Part shown: positions 18,447 to 29,200 of the stretch, piece by piece | Position numbering within the stretch: position 1 is the first letter of the stretch | How the letters are laid out: every line of letters starts with the position of its first letter | NCBI RefSeq assembly: GCF_001613205.1 | Contig: NZ_BDBX01000003.1 | Location: 310,001 to 374,000, forward strand | DNA length: 64,000 bases | Reading direction: 5' to 3' | Source of the DNA: Nocardia sienata NBRC 100364 | Lineage (GTDB): Bacteria > Actinomycetota > Actinomycetes > Mycobacteriales > Mycobacteriaceae | Notes under the pieces: generated by a model | Told to the model about the DNA's origin: nothing | What the model saw: the letters and a program-made list of their open reading frames with translations, nothing else | Database searches by the model: none | Translations under genes and position numbers: made by a program

Positions 18447-21400
18447 CTAACCGGCGATATCTGGCCGGGCGATGAGCCGGACCCCACCCAGTTCGAACAG
18501 TGGGTGCCCATCCGTCGCGCAGACCTGGACATCGCAGTGGGCTTCGCTGCGTCCCGCCGTCCGGCCGGCACGGACGATCACTCGCGCCGCGCCGTCGAGC
18601 GGACCGGGGACGAACAGGCGGAACTCCGCGACTCCCATGGGTAACACGGCGGTCCCGAGTACGTGTTCGGCCCACAGCGTCGCCAATTGCAGTGCTCCGT
18701 CGACCGCGGCCGGGTCGGTATACCGGTGGGCCTGTGGCCAGTTCCGCTCGCGGGTACCGGTCACCACGCCTGCCGCCCCGGCCGGGGCGACACCGTCGAT
18801 ACCGGTGAGAACCTGAAACGCGGGTCCGTGGAAGAGTACTTTCCCGTCGTAGGTGTCCCGGCCCAGCGGACGCAGACCGGTCGGTTCGGTCCACCGATGC
18901 GGCGCGGTGTCGGACACGGTCGCCCGCGCCCGGAAATGCGGGCGACCCGCCCGTCCGGATACGGTGAGCAGCAGTGTGCCTACCGGGTCCGGACGATCGG
19001 CCACGAGCCGTAAAAGCGTGGTGCGCGCCGCGAAATCGTCGAGCGCGATCTTGCTCAGCACTTCGAGGCCGGACAGGGTGAGAGTGCCGTCCGGCAGCGC
19101 GGCCCGCGCGGCCCCGGTGAACCACTCGAGTACCAGTGCCACCGGCACCACCGGCACCTCGCCGATCCGGTGATCGAAAAGGTACTCGTGGTCGCGGGCC
19201 GTCAAGGCCAGGTCTCCGCCGGCCCCGCGAGCATCGGCCGCGTCCGGGTGTCCCGCCGCCCGCACCACACAGACGGGTCCGCCTTCCTCGCTCAACTCCT
19301 CGACGAAGGCCGCGGCCCCATCCGCCGGTGATATCAGGGGGATACCCGCGGCACCGAAGTGCGCGGCGAGGGTTTCGTCCACCATGCCGCCGTCCCAGGG
19401 GCCCCAGGCGATAGCCCGCACCGAGCAGCCCGGCCGCCTGCGCTGTTGGATCGCCGCGAGTTGTGTGATCACCTCGTTCGCCATGGCGTAATCGCTCTGG
19501 CCGGCGTTGCCGTAGCACGCTGACACCGAGGAGAACACGCACAACAGTTCGAGCGGATCGTCGTCGACCGCGGTGAGCAACGAACGCAGTCCGCCGACCT
19601 TCGTCTCGAAGACCCGGTCGAACTGCTCATCACTCTTGTCACCGATCGTTTTGTCGGCGAGCACACCCGCGCCGTGTACGAGCCCGGTGACGGGCCCCCA
19701 TTCGGCGCGGATACCGGCCAGGGCGATGCGCACGGCTTCGGTGTCGGTCACGTCCACGGTCACATAACGCACCGGGGAGCCGGCGGTTTCCACCGCACGG
19801 AGCGTTTCGCGGATCTCCCGGGCCGCCATGGCCGCGCCCACCTCGGCCCGGATGCGCCGGGGATCGGGTGTGGTGCCCTCGGCCCGCAAGTGTGCTATGA
19901 CGGCTTCCCGGACCGCCGTCTCGTCATATGCCGCGGACAGCCAGGCCGGTTCGTCGGTGAGCGGTGTCCGGCCGAGGAGAACCAGCTTCGGCGCAGCGGC
20001 CCGGGCGAGCGCCCGGACGGCCGCAGCGGTGACCCCGCGTGCCCCACCGCTCACCACGATCACCGAATCCGGCCCGACCGCCGGTCCGGTTGCCCGGTTC
20101 GGCGCGACCTGAACGGTTTCCAGTACCGTGCGCGTGCCGTCCACGGCCAGGCCGACGTCGGTCGCGGTGCCGCCACCGAGCAGTTCTCCCGCGATCGCCC
20201 GCGCGATATCGGCGTCGGTGCCGCCGCGGGCATCGCAGTCGATCGCCTTCACGGTGACGTCGGGCCACTCCCGCCCGGCCGTCCGCGCCAAAGCGGCCAG
20301 ACCGGTCGGGGCCGGTGCGATCCCGGACAGGCCGAAGTCGCCTCCGGTGTCCTGGACGGTGACGAAGAACGCGGGCCCGGCGCTGCGCTCGGTAGCGAAG
20401 GACCGCGCCAGCCGGAAAGCGTCCCGGTCGGCGGTGAGCGCCGCGTCCACAGTGGGTGCCGTGCCGAGCATGCCGAGGTGGATCAGGCCATGGATATCGG
20501 CACTGGGTCCGGGGGCCACGCGGGCATCCACTCCGGATTCGACCAGTTCTTTCGCGAGCAGGTCGGCGATACCGGGCGTCCCGCCGGTGATGGCCACCCG
20601 GCTGCCCAGCAGACCGGGCAGTGCGAGCCCCGGCGCTACGCGCGGAGTCGGCCGGATCGTCAGCCGCAGCGGCGGCATACCGGCGTCGTCGAGGAAGGTT
20701 TCCGCCGGCAGCGCGCCGGCCATGGGTACGAGGGGTGCCGGGAGATCGTCGGGCGGTGGTTCGCCCGCCGGAAGGGTCGCCTCCGCCGAATCCTCGGCGC
20801 CGAGCAATCCGGCGACCTGCGCCAGGGTCCGCGCCGAACCCAGAGTGACCGCGTCCACTTCACGAATACCGGGGAAACGCTCCCGCACCGCCGACAGAAT
20901 CTCCACCCGTTTGATCGAATCGATACCGAGATCCGATTCCAGCTCCATATCCACATCGAGCACATCTGCGGGATAGCCGGTCTTTTCCGCCACCACCGCC
21001 AGCAGACCGGCCACATCCACCGAGGTGGGGGAGTCCGGCGACGGCGCCGGTACATCGGCCGGCGACGGCTGCGGGCTACGGATTTCGGGTGCGGCGGGAG
21101 GGATATCGGGAGCGGCCGGCATCGGCTCGGCCCGAGGCAGTTCGCGTGCGATCGCGGCCGGCCCGGGGGTGCCGTTCGCCGTCGGCGGGCGGTGGGCCGG
21201 CGCGGCGGTTCCGTACATCACCGAAGGAAGAGGAGCCGGCGTGGTCGTTCCACTCGTCAGGTGCTGGTGCGTCGGCGCGGCCGCCGGTGGCGGAAACGCC
21301 GAGGCGGCCGTTCCGCCCGCGAGCTGGACCAGCGCGGCTTCCGACATGCGCAGAAACGCCAGATGGGATTCCGTCATCGTCCGCTGGTAGGCGCTGTGGG

Positions 21401-24400
21401 CTTCGCCGGCGAGCCGTTGTGTTTCGCGTAGCGCATCGAGCCATTCGGAACCGCTCGCGGCGGGCCGGCTCGGCGCGGGCGCCGGTACGGGCCCATGGCC
21501 GGCCGGCGGTGAGACGAATCCGTCGCGGTATGCCGGCGATACGGATTCGTCCTGGGTCGCCGGTGGCGCGGTCCAGCCGCCGGCCGCCCCGGTAACCGCG
21601 GCGTCTGCCGGCACCGCGTGTTCGTTACCGGCCGGCGGTGCCGACGTGGGCGGGTTCGGTGGGGGCAGAGCGGCCGAGCCGCCCGCCGGTGGGTAGGGCT
21701 TGCCGTAGTTGGCGCCGAGCAAGTTCACGGCTGCCGGCGACGGCTTGCTGCTCACTTTGTCCTCCTCCGGTTGTAGGTCGTAGGCGCTCCACAATGCTGT
21801 GAATTCCATGCGCAGACCCCCGACGGCCAAGCGCGCCAAGGCATCGGGCAGGTTGTCCGCCCCGCGGGCCGCGCGGTCGAGGCTCACCGCCAGGTGCTCG
21901 CGTCCGGCAAGAACCTCACCCGCCAGCCGGGTGAGCGTCGCGCCCGCACCCACCTCGATGAACGTCCGGATCCCGGCCGTGTACATGGCTTCGATCTGAT
22001 CGACGAATCGGACCGGGACCGCGAGCTGCTCGGCCAGACCGGCCCGCACCGCGTCCGGATCGGCCGGATACGGTTCGCCGCGGGCGTTGCCGTACACCGG
22101 AATGCGCGGGGCCCGCACGGCAAGAGAGTCGAGGGTTTCCCGCAACGGCGCGGCCGCGGCGGCGACGAGCGGGGTGTGAAACGCGCCCGCCGCCGCGACG
22201 CGGCGTACGGTGTGCCCGGCCGCGGCTGCCTGCCGTTCGAACGCGGCCACCGCGCTCAGCGCACCGGAAACGACGACCTGTCTGGGCGCGTTGTGGTTGG
22301 CCACCCACAATCGGCTGTCTGCGGCGGATTCGACCAACGCCCGAACTTCCGCGAGGGTGCCGACCACCGCGACCATGGCACCCGGCTCGGTCGCGGCGTC
22401 TCGCATCAGTTCGCCCCGCCGGCGAGCCAGTTTCAACAAGGTCGCGTTGTCGAAGCATCCCGCCGCGTGCAATGCGACCAGCTCACCGAAACTGTGCCCG
22501 CCCAGAGCATCCGGCCGCACGCCGAGCGTATCCAGTAACGCGAGCGCGGCGAGGCTCTGCGCGGCGAGCGCCGGTTGCGCCCATTCGGTCTGTGTGAGCC
22601 GGGCTCGCTGCGCCGCGCGTTCCTCCTCGGTGAACGCCGGCGGCGGGAATACGACCCGATGCAGCTGCTCCTCGCCGGAGCGGTCCAGGGCCGCGACCGC
22701 ATCCCAGCTCTCCCGCGCGGCGGGCAACACCATGGCCAGTTCGGCGCCCATACCGATGTACTGGCTTCCCTGACCGGAGAACAGGAACCCGACCGGCCCG
22801 GGTTCGGCGACGTACGCGCCGTAGTACATCCCACCGGGGCCCGTGAACGATTCCGTGGGTTGCGCCGCGATCCGGTCTGCCGCCGCACCCAGTGTCGCCG
22901 CGAGATCGTCGGCGGTGACGACGACGCCGAGGCGGACGGCTGCCGCCGGATCGAAGGACTCCTGGGTCCTTCGTGCCACGGCGACCACTCCATCGGTCGT
23001 CTCGGCGAGTGAGCGGGCCGCGGCCACCAGCGCGGCCGGTGAGTCCGCGGACAGCAGTACCAGTTCGCTTCCCGCCGCGCGCAGCAGCGGGGCCGGGCGG
23101 GTCGACTGTTGCGTCGGCGTGTATTCCTCGAGCGTGACGTGAAAGTTCGTGCCACCGAATCCGAAACTGGACACGCCGGCCCGCCGCGGATGGCTGCCGT
23201 CGCTGATCCACGGCCGCGCCGCCGTGTTCAGATAGAACGGGCTGTCGTGCAGTTCGAGCGCCGGGTTGGGCCGATCCACTTTGATGGTCGGTGGAAGGAC
23301 TCGATGGTGCAGTGCGAGCGTCGCCTTGAGCAGCCCGGCCGCGCCCGCGGCGTTCTTGGTATGTCCGACCTGTGATTTCACCGACCCCAGCGCGCACCAT
23401 CCGGTGTCGGCGCGGCCGGTCTCACCGAATACCGTCCGCAGGGCGGCGACCTCGGCCGCGTCACCCGCGGCTGTGCCGGTTCCGTGCGCCTCGACCAGCT
23501 CGACCGTGTCCGGGCCGTAGCCGGCCATCGCGTAGGCACGCCGCAGCGCTCGTGCCTGTCCGGTGGACCGGGGCGCGTAGATGGCGCCACCACGTCCATC
23601 GGATGCCGTGCCTATACCCCGGATCACTGCGTAGACCGGGTCGCCGTCGCGTTCGGCTTCGGCCAGCCGCCGCAGTGCGAACATCACCACGCCCTCACCG
23701 AGGATCATGCCGTCGGCGTCCGCGGAAAAGGGGCGGCAGTCCCCGGTCGGCGAGAGCGCAGGGGTCTTACTGAACGAGGTATAGGTGACCGGATCGTTCA
23801 AGGTGTCCACACCACCGGCCACCACGAGATCGGCCTGGCCGAGCGCGAGCTCGTTGATCCCACTCGACAGCGCCGCCAAGGAACTCGCGCAGGCGGCGTC
23901 GGTGGTGTAGTTGCTGCCGTGCAGGTCGAACCGGTTCGCGATCCGGCCCGCGACGACATTGCTGAGCATGCCGGGCAGGCTCCCCTCCTGCCACGGCACG
24001 TAGTGCTCGGCGATCCGGTCGCAGATCTGCAGGGCTCGGTCCTCGGGGATACCGCTCTCGCGCAGCGCGGCGAGCCACACCGGTCGCTCCATGCGCGCGG
24101 CCATCGTGGTCAACAGCTCCAACGCGGAGGTGCCGAGGACAACGCTGACCCGCTCCCGGTCCACACCCGACATCCGGTGCGGTTCGAGCGAGGACAGCAG
24201 GCGTTCGGCCACGACCAGCGCCAGCAGCTGACTGGTATCGGTGGCCTCGATCGCCTTCGGTGGGATACCGAAGGCCAGCGGATCGAACGGTACCGGTGAG
24301 AGGAAAGCCCCGCGCCGGGCATAGGTTTTGTCGGTCGCCGCCGGGTCGGGGTGGAAGTAGTCGTCGACGAGCCAGTGTGTCGCCGGGATATCGCTCACTC

Positions 24401-24518
24401 GATCGGCGCCGGAGACGACCGTTCGCCAGAACCCGTCCGCGCCGGGTTCTCCCGGGAGCACCGCGCTGACACCGACGATGGCGACCGGCGGTACGGTCCT
24501 GGCAGCACTCTCGGACAT
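18447..24518 (-). CDS. PfaA-like PUFA/secondary-lipid synthase: KS-AT-ACP-KR-DH
   Basis: 2023-residue iterative synthase. KS (1-465): Cys210 in TTDAACASSL, His345, His386. AT (575-870): GHSFG with Ser676 and GAFHT with His781, a malonyl-type motif. A long Pro/Ala linker (920-1165) leads to a single ACP with LGIDSIKR (Ser1201); marine PfaA usually has five or more tandem ACPs. KR (~1300-1755): SGGARGVTA nucleotide site, and S-Y-N in FSSVSACYGNAGQSDYAMAN (Tyr1677). The C-terminal DH has H1783 (FDHRIGEVPVVP) and D1940 (VDGALQ). The ATG at 24518 follows a GAAAGAAG site, 28 bp after the PfaD-like gene; an upstream open frame is antisense to nothing recognisable and was rejected. Confidence 0.88.
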   Translation of the reverse strand: MSESAARTVPPVAIVGVSAVLPGEPGADGFWRTVVSGADRVSDIPATHWLVDDYFHPDPAATDKTYARRGAFLSPVPFDPLAFGIPPKAIEATDTSQLLALVVAERLLSSLEPHRMSGVDRERVSVVLGTSALELLTTMAARMERPVWLAALRESGIPEDRALQICDRIAEHYVPWQEGSLPGMLSNVVAGRIANRFDLHGSNYTTDAACASSLAALSSGINELALGQADLVVAGGVDTLNDPVTYTSFSKTPALSPTGDCRPFSADADGMILGEGVVMFALRRLAEAERDGDPVYAVIRGIGTASDGRGGAIYAPRSTGQARALRRAYAMAGYGPDTVELVEAHGTGTAAGDAAEVAALRTVFGETGRADTGWCALGSVKSQVGHTKNAAGAAGLLKATLALHHRVLPPTIKVDRPNPALELHDSPFYLNTAARPWISDGSHPRRAGVSSFGFGGTNFHVTLEEYTPTQQSTRPAPLLRAAGSELVLLSADSPAALVAAARSLAETTDGVVAVARRTQESFDPAAAVRLGVVVTADDLAATLGAAADRIAAQPTESFTGPGGMYYGAYVAEPGPVGFLFSGQGSQYIGMGAELAMVLPAARESWDAVAALDRSGEEQLHRVVFPPPAFTEEERAAQRARLTQTEWAQPALAAQSLAALALLDTLGVRPDALGGHSFGELVALHAAGCFDNATLLKLARRRGELMRDAATEPGAMVAVVGTLAEVRALVESAADSRLWVANHNAPRQVVVSGALSAVAAFERQAAAAGHTVRRVAAAGAFHTPLVAAAAAPLRETLDSLAVRAPRIPVYGNARGEPYPADPDAVRAGLAEQLAVPVRFVDQIEAMYTAGIRTFIEVGAGATLTRLAGEVLAGREHLAVSLDRAARGADNLPDALARLAVGGLRMEFTALWSAYDLQPEEDKVSSKPSPAAVNLLGANYGKPYPPAGGSAALPPPNPPTSAPPAGNEHAVPADAAVTGAAGGWTAPPATQDESVSPAYRDGFVSPPAGHGPVPAPAPSRPAASGSEWLDALRETQRLAGEAHSAYQRTMTESHLAFLRMSEAALVQLAGGTAASAFPPPAAAPTHQHLTSGTTTPAPLPSVMYGTAAPAHRPPTANGTPGPAAIARELPRAEPMPAAPDIPPAAPEIRSPQPSPADVPAPSPDSPTSVDVAGLLAVVAEKTGYPADVLDVDMELESDLGIDSIKRVEILSAVRERFPGIREVDAVTLGSARTLAQVAGLLGAEDSAEATLPAGEPPPDDLPAPLVPMAGALPAETFLDDAGMPPLRLTIRPTPRVAPGLALPGLLGSRVAITGGTPGIADLLAKELVESGVDARVAPGPSADIHGLIHLGMLGTAPTVDAALTADRDAFRLARSFATERSAGPAFFVTVQDTGGDFGLSGIAPAPTGLAALARTAGREWPDVTVKAIDCDARGGTDADIARAIAGELLGGGTATDVGLAVDGTRTVLETVQVAPNRATGPAVGPDSVIVVSGGARGVTAAAVRALARAAAPKLVLLGRTPLTDEPAWLSAAYDETAVREAVIAHLRAEGTTPDPRRIRAEVGAAMAAREIRETLRAVETAGSPVRYVTVDVTDTEAVRIALAGIRAEWGPVTGLVHGAGVLADKTIGDKSDEQFDRVFETKVGGLRSLLTAVDDDPLELLCVFSSVSACYGNAGQSDYAMANEVITQLAAIQQRRRPGCSVRAIAWGPWDGGMVDETLAAHFGAAGIPLISPADGAAAFVEELSEEGGPVCVVRAAGHPDAADARGAGGDLALTARDHEYLFDHRIGEVPVVPVALVLEWFTGAARAALPDGTLTLSGLEVLSKIALDDFAARTTLLRLVADRPDPVGTLLLTVSGRAGRPHFRARATVSDTAPHRWTEPTGLRPLGRDTYDGKVLFHGPAFQVLTGIDGVAPAGAAGVVTGTRERNWPQAHRYTDPAAVDGALQLATLWAEHVLGTAVLPMGVAEFRLFVPGPLDGAARVIVRAGRTAGRSEAHCDVQVCATDGHPLFELGGVRLIARPDIAG

Positions 24519-24546
24519 GGTCGAGCTTCTTTCGGTCGAGCTTTCG

Positions 24547-26091
24547 TTACACGAGTCGTCGGGGCGCGAAATCGAACGCGGTCGACGGCACCGGCACCCC
24601 ATACGTACGCAGCTGGTGCGCCCTGGTGAGTACGGCCGCGCCCTCCAGCAGATTGCGGGCGACCTGCACGGCGTGGCGCTGCGCGGGGTCGGCCAGGAAG
24701 CTGCCCGCCACCCAGTCGTTGAACGCGCCGACCGCCGGTCCACACCACAACTGGTAGTCGGCGCACCGGGAGTCATCCCCCTCGATCGCCCACCAACTGG
24801 ACCGGCCCAGATACCAGCGGAAAACCAGTGCCATGCGGTGCTTCGGTTCGGTGTCGGCACGAGCGACCTCGGTGGGATCGCGGTCGAGCCAGTAACGGCG
24901 CGTTCGATCCCAGATCTCGGCGAGCGACGCCCGGAAAATCGTCCGCTCCAGTTTGTCGCGTTCCGGCGCGGGAATCGCTTCGAGCGACTCGAAGTCCCGA
25001 TAGAGCTCGTAGAGCAGGTTGGCGCGGTTACCGAAGAGCGTGCCGCGGCGCAGCACCTGCACCTTCACGCCGAGTTCGAACATATCCGACGCGGGTGCCA
25101 TGATCACATCCGCAATATCCGCCTGCGCGAGTAGCTGCTTGGCCGCCGCGGACACCCCTGCCTCGACACAGGTCTGGTTGACCGACCCGGTCACGACGTA
25201 GGCGGCCCCGGCCGCGAACGCCGCCGCCATGCTGTGCGGGGTGCCGATACCACCGGCCGCGCCGATCCGCACGAGGCGCTGGTACCCGGCTCGTTCGGCG
25301 ACCCGCGCCGCGAGGGAGAGTATCCGCGGCAGCAGCGATACCAGCGGCCGGTTGTCGGTGTGTCCGCCGCTGTCGGCCTCGACGGTCAGGTCCTCGGCCA
25401 CCGGAACGTGCGCGGCCAACTCCGCCTCGGTGGCGGTGAGCCGGCCCTGCGCGCACAGCATGGCCACTATGTCCGGAGGCGCCGGCGACAGGAACTTCTC
25501 GGCGACCTCGGGCCGCGAGACCTTGGCGAATACCTGCCGGGGGCGGACGATACGGCCGTCCGGATCGAGGCGTAGCCCGCTCGTGGCGAGTTGCACCACC
25601 GGTGGCGTCAGCTCCATGAACGCGGACGCGGACACGGTGGGAACACCTTCCCGGATGAGCAGATCCGCCATACCTTGTTCCCACTCCGGATGCTGCGGCG
25701 CGTGGATGAGATTCACACCCCAGTTCGTCCGGCTGCCCAAAGCCGCCCGGATCATGACGATGGCCTGCTCCACCCGCGGCAGAGACAGGCCGGCGGCGCC
25801 GAAAAAGCCCAGCATATCGGCCTTGCCCATGGCGACAACCAGATCCACCGTCGCGATGCCGTTGGCCATTTCCCCGGCCACATAGGGAAACCGAGTGCCG
25901 TGCCGTTCGTTGAACGACCGGTCACCCAGCCATTCGGGGTACAGCGGCGGCAGGGTCGCGAGTACCCGATGCCCGCCGGGCTCGCCCGTCATCGCGGTGA
26001 TCCCACCCTCGGGCTCGGCCACGACGTGCACTTGTTCCCGTATCCGCCGAACGACCTGCTCGAGCGGCATCGGGTGCAGCGACGCGGTCAC
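24547..26091 (-). CDS. pfaD: PfaD-like FMN enoyl reductase
   Basis: 514-residue FMN-dependent TIM-barrel enoyl reductase of the 2-nitropropane-dioxygenase-like fold that acts in trans with PfaA/PfaC, reducing selected enoyl-ACP intermediates. Diagnostic segments are GADML-type GKADMLGFFGAAGL, the histidine site TVEADSGGHTDNRPL, and the FMN phosphate site GAAGGIGTP...AYVVTGSVNQ. The length is typical of PfaD. The GTG at 26091 is preceded by GGAGGCGGC at good spacing and overlaps the stop of a 42-residue ORF; an ATG seven codons later (26070) is the alternative. The assignment depends on its motifs and on sitting between the synthase genes. Confidence 0.9.
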   Translation of the reverse strand: MTASLHPMPLEQVVRRIREQVHVVAEPEGGITAMTGEPGGHRVLATLPPLYPEWLGDRSFNERHGTRFPYVAGEMANGIATVDLVVAMGKADMLGFFGAAGLSLPRVEQAIVMIRAALGSRTNWGVNLIHAPQHPEWEQGMADLLIREGVPTVSASAFMELTPPVVQLATSGLRLDPDGRIVRPRQVFAKVSRPEVAEKFLSPAPPDIVAMLCAQGRLTATEAELAAHVPVAEDLTVEADSGGHTDNRPLVSLLPRILSLAARVAERAGYQRLVRIGAAGGIGTPHSMAAAFAAGAAYVVTGSVNQTCVEAGVSAAAKQLLAQADIADVIMAPASDMFELGVKVQVLRRGTLFGNRANLLYELYRDFESLEAIPAPERDKLERTIFRASLAEIWDRTRRYWLDRDPTEVARADTEPKHRMALVFRWYLGRSSWWAIEGDDSRCADYQLWCGPAVGAFNDWVAGSFLADPAQRHAVQVARNLLEGAAVLTRAHQLRTYGVPVPSTAFDFAPRRLV

Positions 26092-26216
26092 GACGCCGCC
26101 TCCGGCAGCACACGGCCCTCGGCAGGCATCGCACACACACCCGCGGTTCCGGGGTCGAAACGGATAGCGATGTCGTTGCCGGGTACTCGTGATATCGGGT
26201 TGCGGAGTGCCGTCAC
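26088..26216 (-). CDS. 42-residue coupled ORF between the fusion protein and PfaD
   Basis: A small ORF with start GTG at 26216 overlapping the stop of the heme-FAD-ACP-TE gene (GTGA) and a stop overlapping the GTG start of the PfaD-like gene (GTGA). A GGAGA ribosome site lies 8 nt before its GTG. The protein begins MTALRNPISRVPGNDIAIRF and ends in EGRVLPEAAS; it has no signal peptide or membrane segment, and two Pro/Gly-rich turns. I do not recognise a family. Double coupling with no untranslated gap argues that it is translated, at least as a ribosome bridge; whether the peptide has a function is open. Confidence 0.55.
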   Translation of the reverse strand: MTALRNPISRVPGNDIAIRFDPGTAGVCAMPAEGRVLPEAAS

Positions 26217-29200
26217 AGGGTGGTCTCCGATAGTGCCCACCGCCTGCCCGTGAGCACTTCGCGCAGTGCGTCGGCCAACTCGCCCACCCGGGCCTCGGAG
26301 AGAATGGTGAAATGGTTGCCGGGCACATCCACTATCCGGAACCGGCCGGTCCGCACCGTGTCCCAGCCCTGGGCCGGGTCGCCGAGCGGTACCCGGGGGC
26401 CCCGCTCCGGGCCGAAGACGATCGGAAACGCGCCCTCGGCCCGCAGCAGGGTGACGGGCAGGTCCGATCGTGGTGGCCGGTAGCGGACGTTCGCTTCGAG
26501 GTTCGCCTGGTACACCCGCAGGATGAACTCCAACTGACGGCGGGCGCCGCTGCCCCGGCTCCTGGTCAACTCCTGACATACCGCGTCGCGCCGCTGTTCG
26601 AGCGGCAGCTCGGGATCGAGGACCAGCTCGTTCCCCGTCGCACCGGCCGCCGCCCGCAACATCGCCGCCAGCTCGTCCAAGGCGGCGCGCTCGTCCCAGG
26701 GGGGTGTGGATTGGCCGGCCAGCGGAACGTAGGTATCGATCAGCACGACCTCGCCGACCTTCTCCCCGGCAGCGCGCAGCCGACAGGCCGTCTCGTAGGC
26801 GATCAATCCGCCGAGCGAATATCCACCGAGCAGATACGGCCCGTGTGGCTGCACCGCGCGGATATCCCGGAGATAGCGCTGCGCAAGCGCCTCCACCGTG
26901 TTCAGGGTCGGTTCCGCTCCGTCGTGACCGGGCGCCTGCAGCGCGGTGAACGGCCACCACGGGCCTAGGGCAGCGGCCAGCGTCCGGAACTGGTAGGCGA
27001 TGCCGTTCACGCCGGGTATGCAGAAGAAGGGGCGTGGCGGCGTCAACGGAACGGCCAGCAGCGGGACCGGCGCCGCGGCGGAGGCGGTATTCGGTGCGGC
27101 GGGAACCGCCTCGGCCAGCCGTCGCGCCGCGTCCTCGATCGTCGGGTTCTCCAGCAGGATCGTGGGGTGCACCCGGCAGCCGAGCCACGCGGAGAGATCC
27201 AGGTGCAGCGCGGCGACGGCCAACGAATCGAGGGCGAAATCATCCAGAGAGGCCGCCGGGTCGATCTCGGCTTCGGCCAATTCGAACTCCCTGGCCAGCC
27301 GGCCGACCAGCCATGCGCTGATCTCCGCGGCAGTGCGACCGGGAACGGGGGCATGCCCACCGTCCGGGCCGGATACCTCCTCGCTGTCTTCAGGGGCGAA
27401 ATGCCTGGTGACCAGGTCGCGTGCGTGCGCGATCGTCGTTTCGATCATCTCGAAGCCGAGTAGCCCGCCCACATGGTAGGTCCGGCGAACGCCCTGCCGT
27501 CCCTCGAACTTGTCGTAGACACCTTCGGCCAGATCCGCACTCGCGAAATGCGGGAAGTACGGCCAGCGCCGCACGAGTAGCACCTCGGTCACCGCACCAC
27601 CGAACCCGATCACATCGTCGCGCAGGTTCGCCACGATATCGTCGGGTCCCAGACCGTCGGCACCGTAGGAGTAACAGATGTATACATCGGTCCCGGGGTA
27701 CCGGTGATGGAAGGAAACGCAATGCCCCGGACCGGGGCTGGCGTCCCCGGACCGCACGGTGTAGTGCCCGTCGCGGGGTAACCCGGTGATCCGGCACAGC
27801 ACGGTATAGAAGTCCAGGCGCCGAATCCGCCGGGCGAGCGCGCGCTCGGCCAGCGACATGTCCAGAACACCATCGAGCCGATCGAGGGGGACGGCCAGCA
27901 CGAGGTCATCGGCATGTACGGTCCCGCCGTCCGCGAGTCGTACGGACACGCTGTCACCGCGGCGGTCGATCGAGGTGATCTCGACACCGGTCCGCACATC
28001 GGCCAGCTTCGCCGCGATACGTTCCCACAGTGCGCCGAGGCCACCGGCGATCGTGAACGCGTTGGCGTGGCGGGTACGGGTCGGCTCGACCGACAGCTGA
28101 CTCACCGTCTCCGAGACCTTGAGAAAATACAGGGCGGGCAGATCGTCGGTGAGGTAGCCGTATCCGGCCGAGGTGTACACGGCTCCGAGAGACGCGCCCA
28201 TCGCCTCGAGATCGTTGTCGCGCAGCCATTCTCGTGTCGGCACGGACAGGGCCCGGGCGGAGTGCGCCAAACCCGGACGGCCGATATCGGGAAAGGTCTC
28301 GGCGCGCAGCCGCATATACCGTCCGACGACGTCACGGGTGGCGAACGCCGTCTTGGGCATCGCGGCCGTGAAGGTCTGCGTATCGAAGATGTGCGGGGCG
28401 ATGATGTCCTCGGTATCCAGGCCGAATTCGTCGGCGAGGGCGATGACGTGCTCGTACCGGTCATTGCACAGGTGCGCCCCGAGATCGTAGGCCCGTCCGT
28501 CGATCTCCACCGAGACCGACTTGCCACCCACCACCGGCTCCCGCTCGAGTACCACCACGGTGTGCCCGAGCCGCTCGAACTCGTGCGCGGCCGCCAAGCC
28601 GCCCGGTCCGGCGCCGATCACACAGACGGTCCGGCCGCCTTCGGCGCCGTTCGCGACGCGCGGGGCGGACAGTGCGGGGGAACCGGTAGCGATGGGTTCG
28701 GGCCGGAAGGTTCGCGCGGCGTATCCGGCGCGGTAGACGAGGGCGCGGGCGTGATTCATCGACGCCGCTTCGAAAGGAGAACGAGCGAGCGCGATCCCGA
28801 GGCCCTGCGGGGCGTCCGCCGGATCGAACGGTAACTCGGCGGCGGGATCCTCCTCCGCTACCAGATCCAGACGCAGCTCACCGATTGTCCGGAACGGATA
28901 GGATGCCGCCGACCAGTCGGCGGACGGTGACAGCGCGGCCTGGTTCGCCGCGGCATCGTCACCGAGCGGATGCAATTGGATCTGGAACAACCCGCGCAGG
29001 GAGCCCTCCGAGGCCATGCGGCGGACCTCGTCACGCAACAAGGTCGACGAACGTCGTTCATCCGGCGCCCGCATCAACCGCTCGATCGGTGGCACCACCC
29101 ATCCCCGGGGCGTGTGGTGGCCGATATCGGGCATCTCTTCCCCGGGCACCAGCCGGTAACGCACCAACCAGGGTCTGCCTGTTCCGTCGACGTACTGCTG

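Noticed and set aside
18436..19542. N-terminal extension of the PfaC-like frame
   Set aside because: This 369-codon extension is antisense-free but lies over the PfaA dehydratase in another frame; composition is Arg/Gly-rich and the GTG at 18435 has a proper ribosome site.
24519..24860. 114-codon extension of the PfaA-like frame
   Set aside because: It overlaps the 3' end of the PfaD-like gene and resembles no KS N-terminus.
26088..27188. 366-codon minus-strand frame ending at 26088
   Set aside because: Its upstream part is a shadow of the thioesterase; only the last 42 codons, from the coupled GTG, are retained as a candidate gene.
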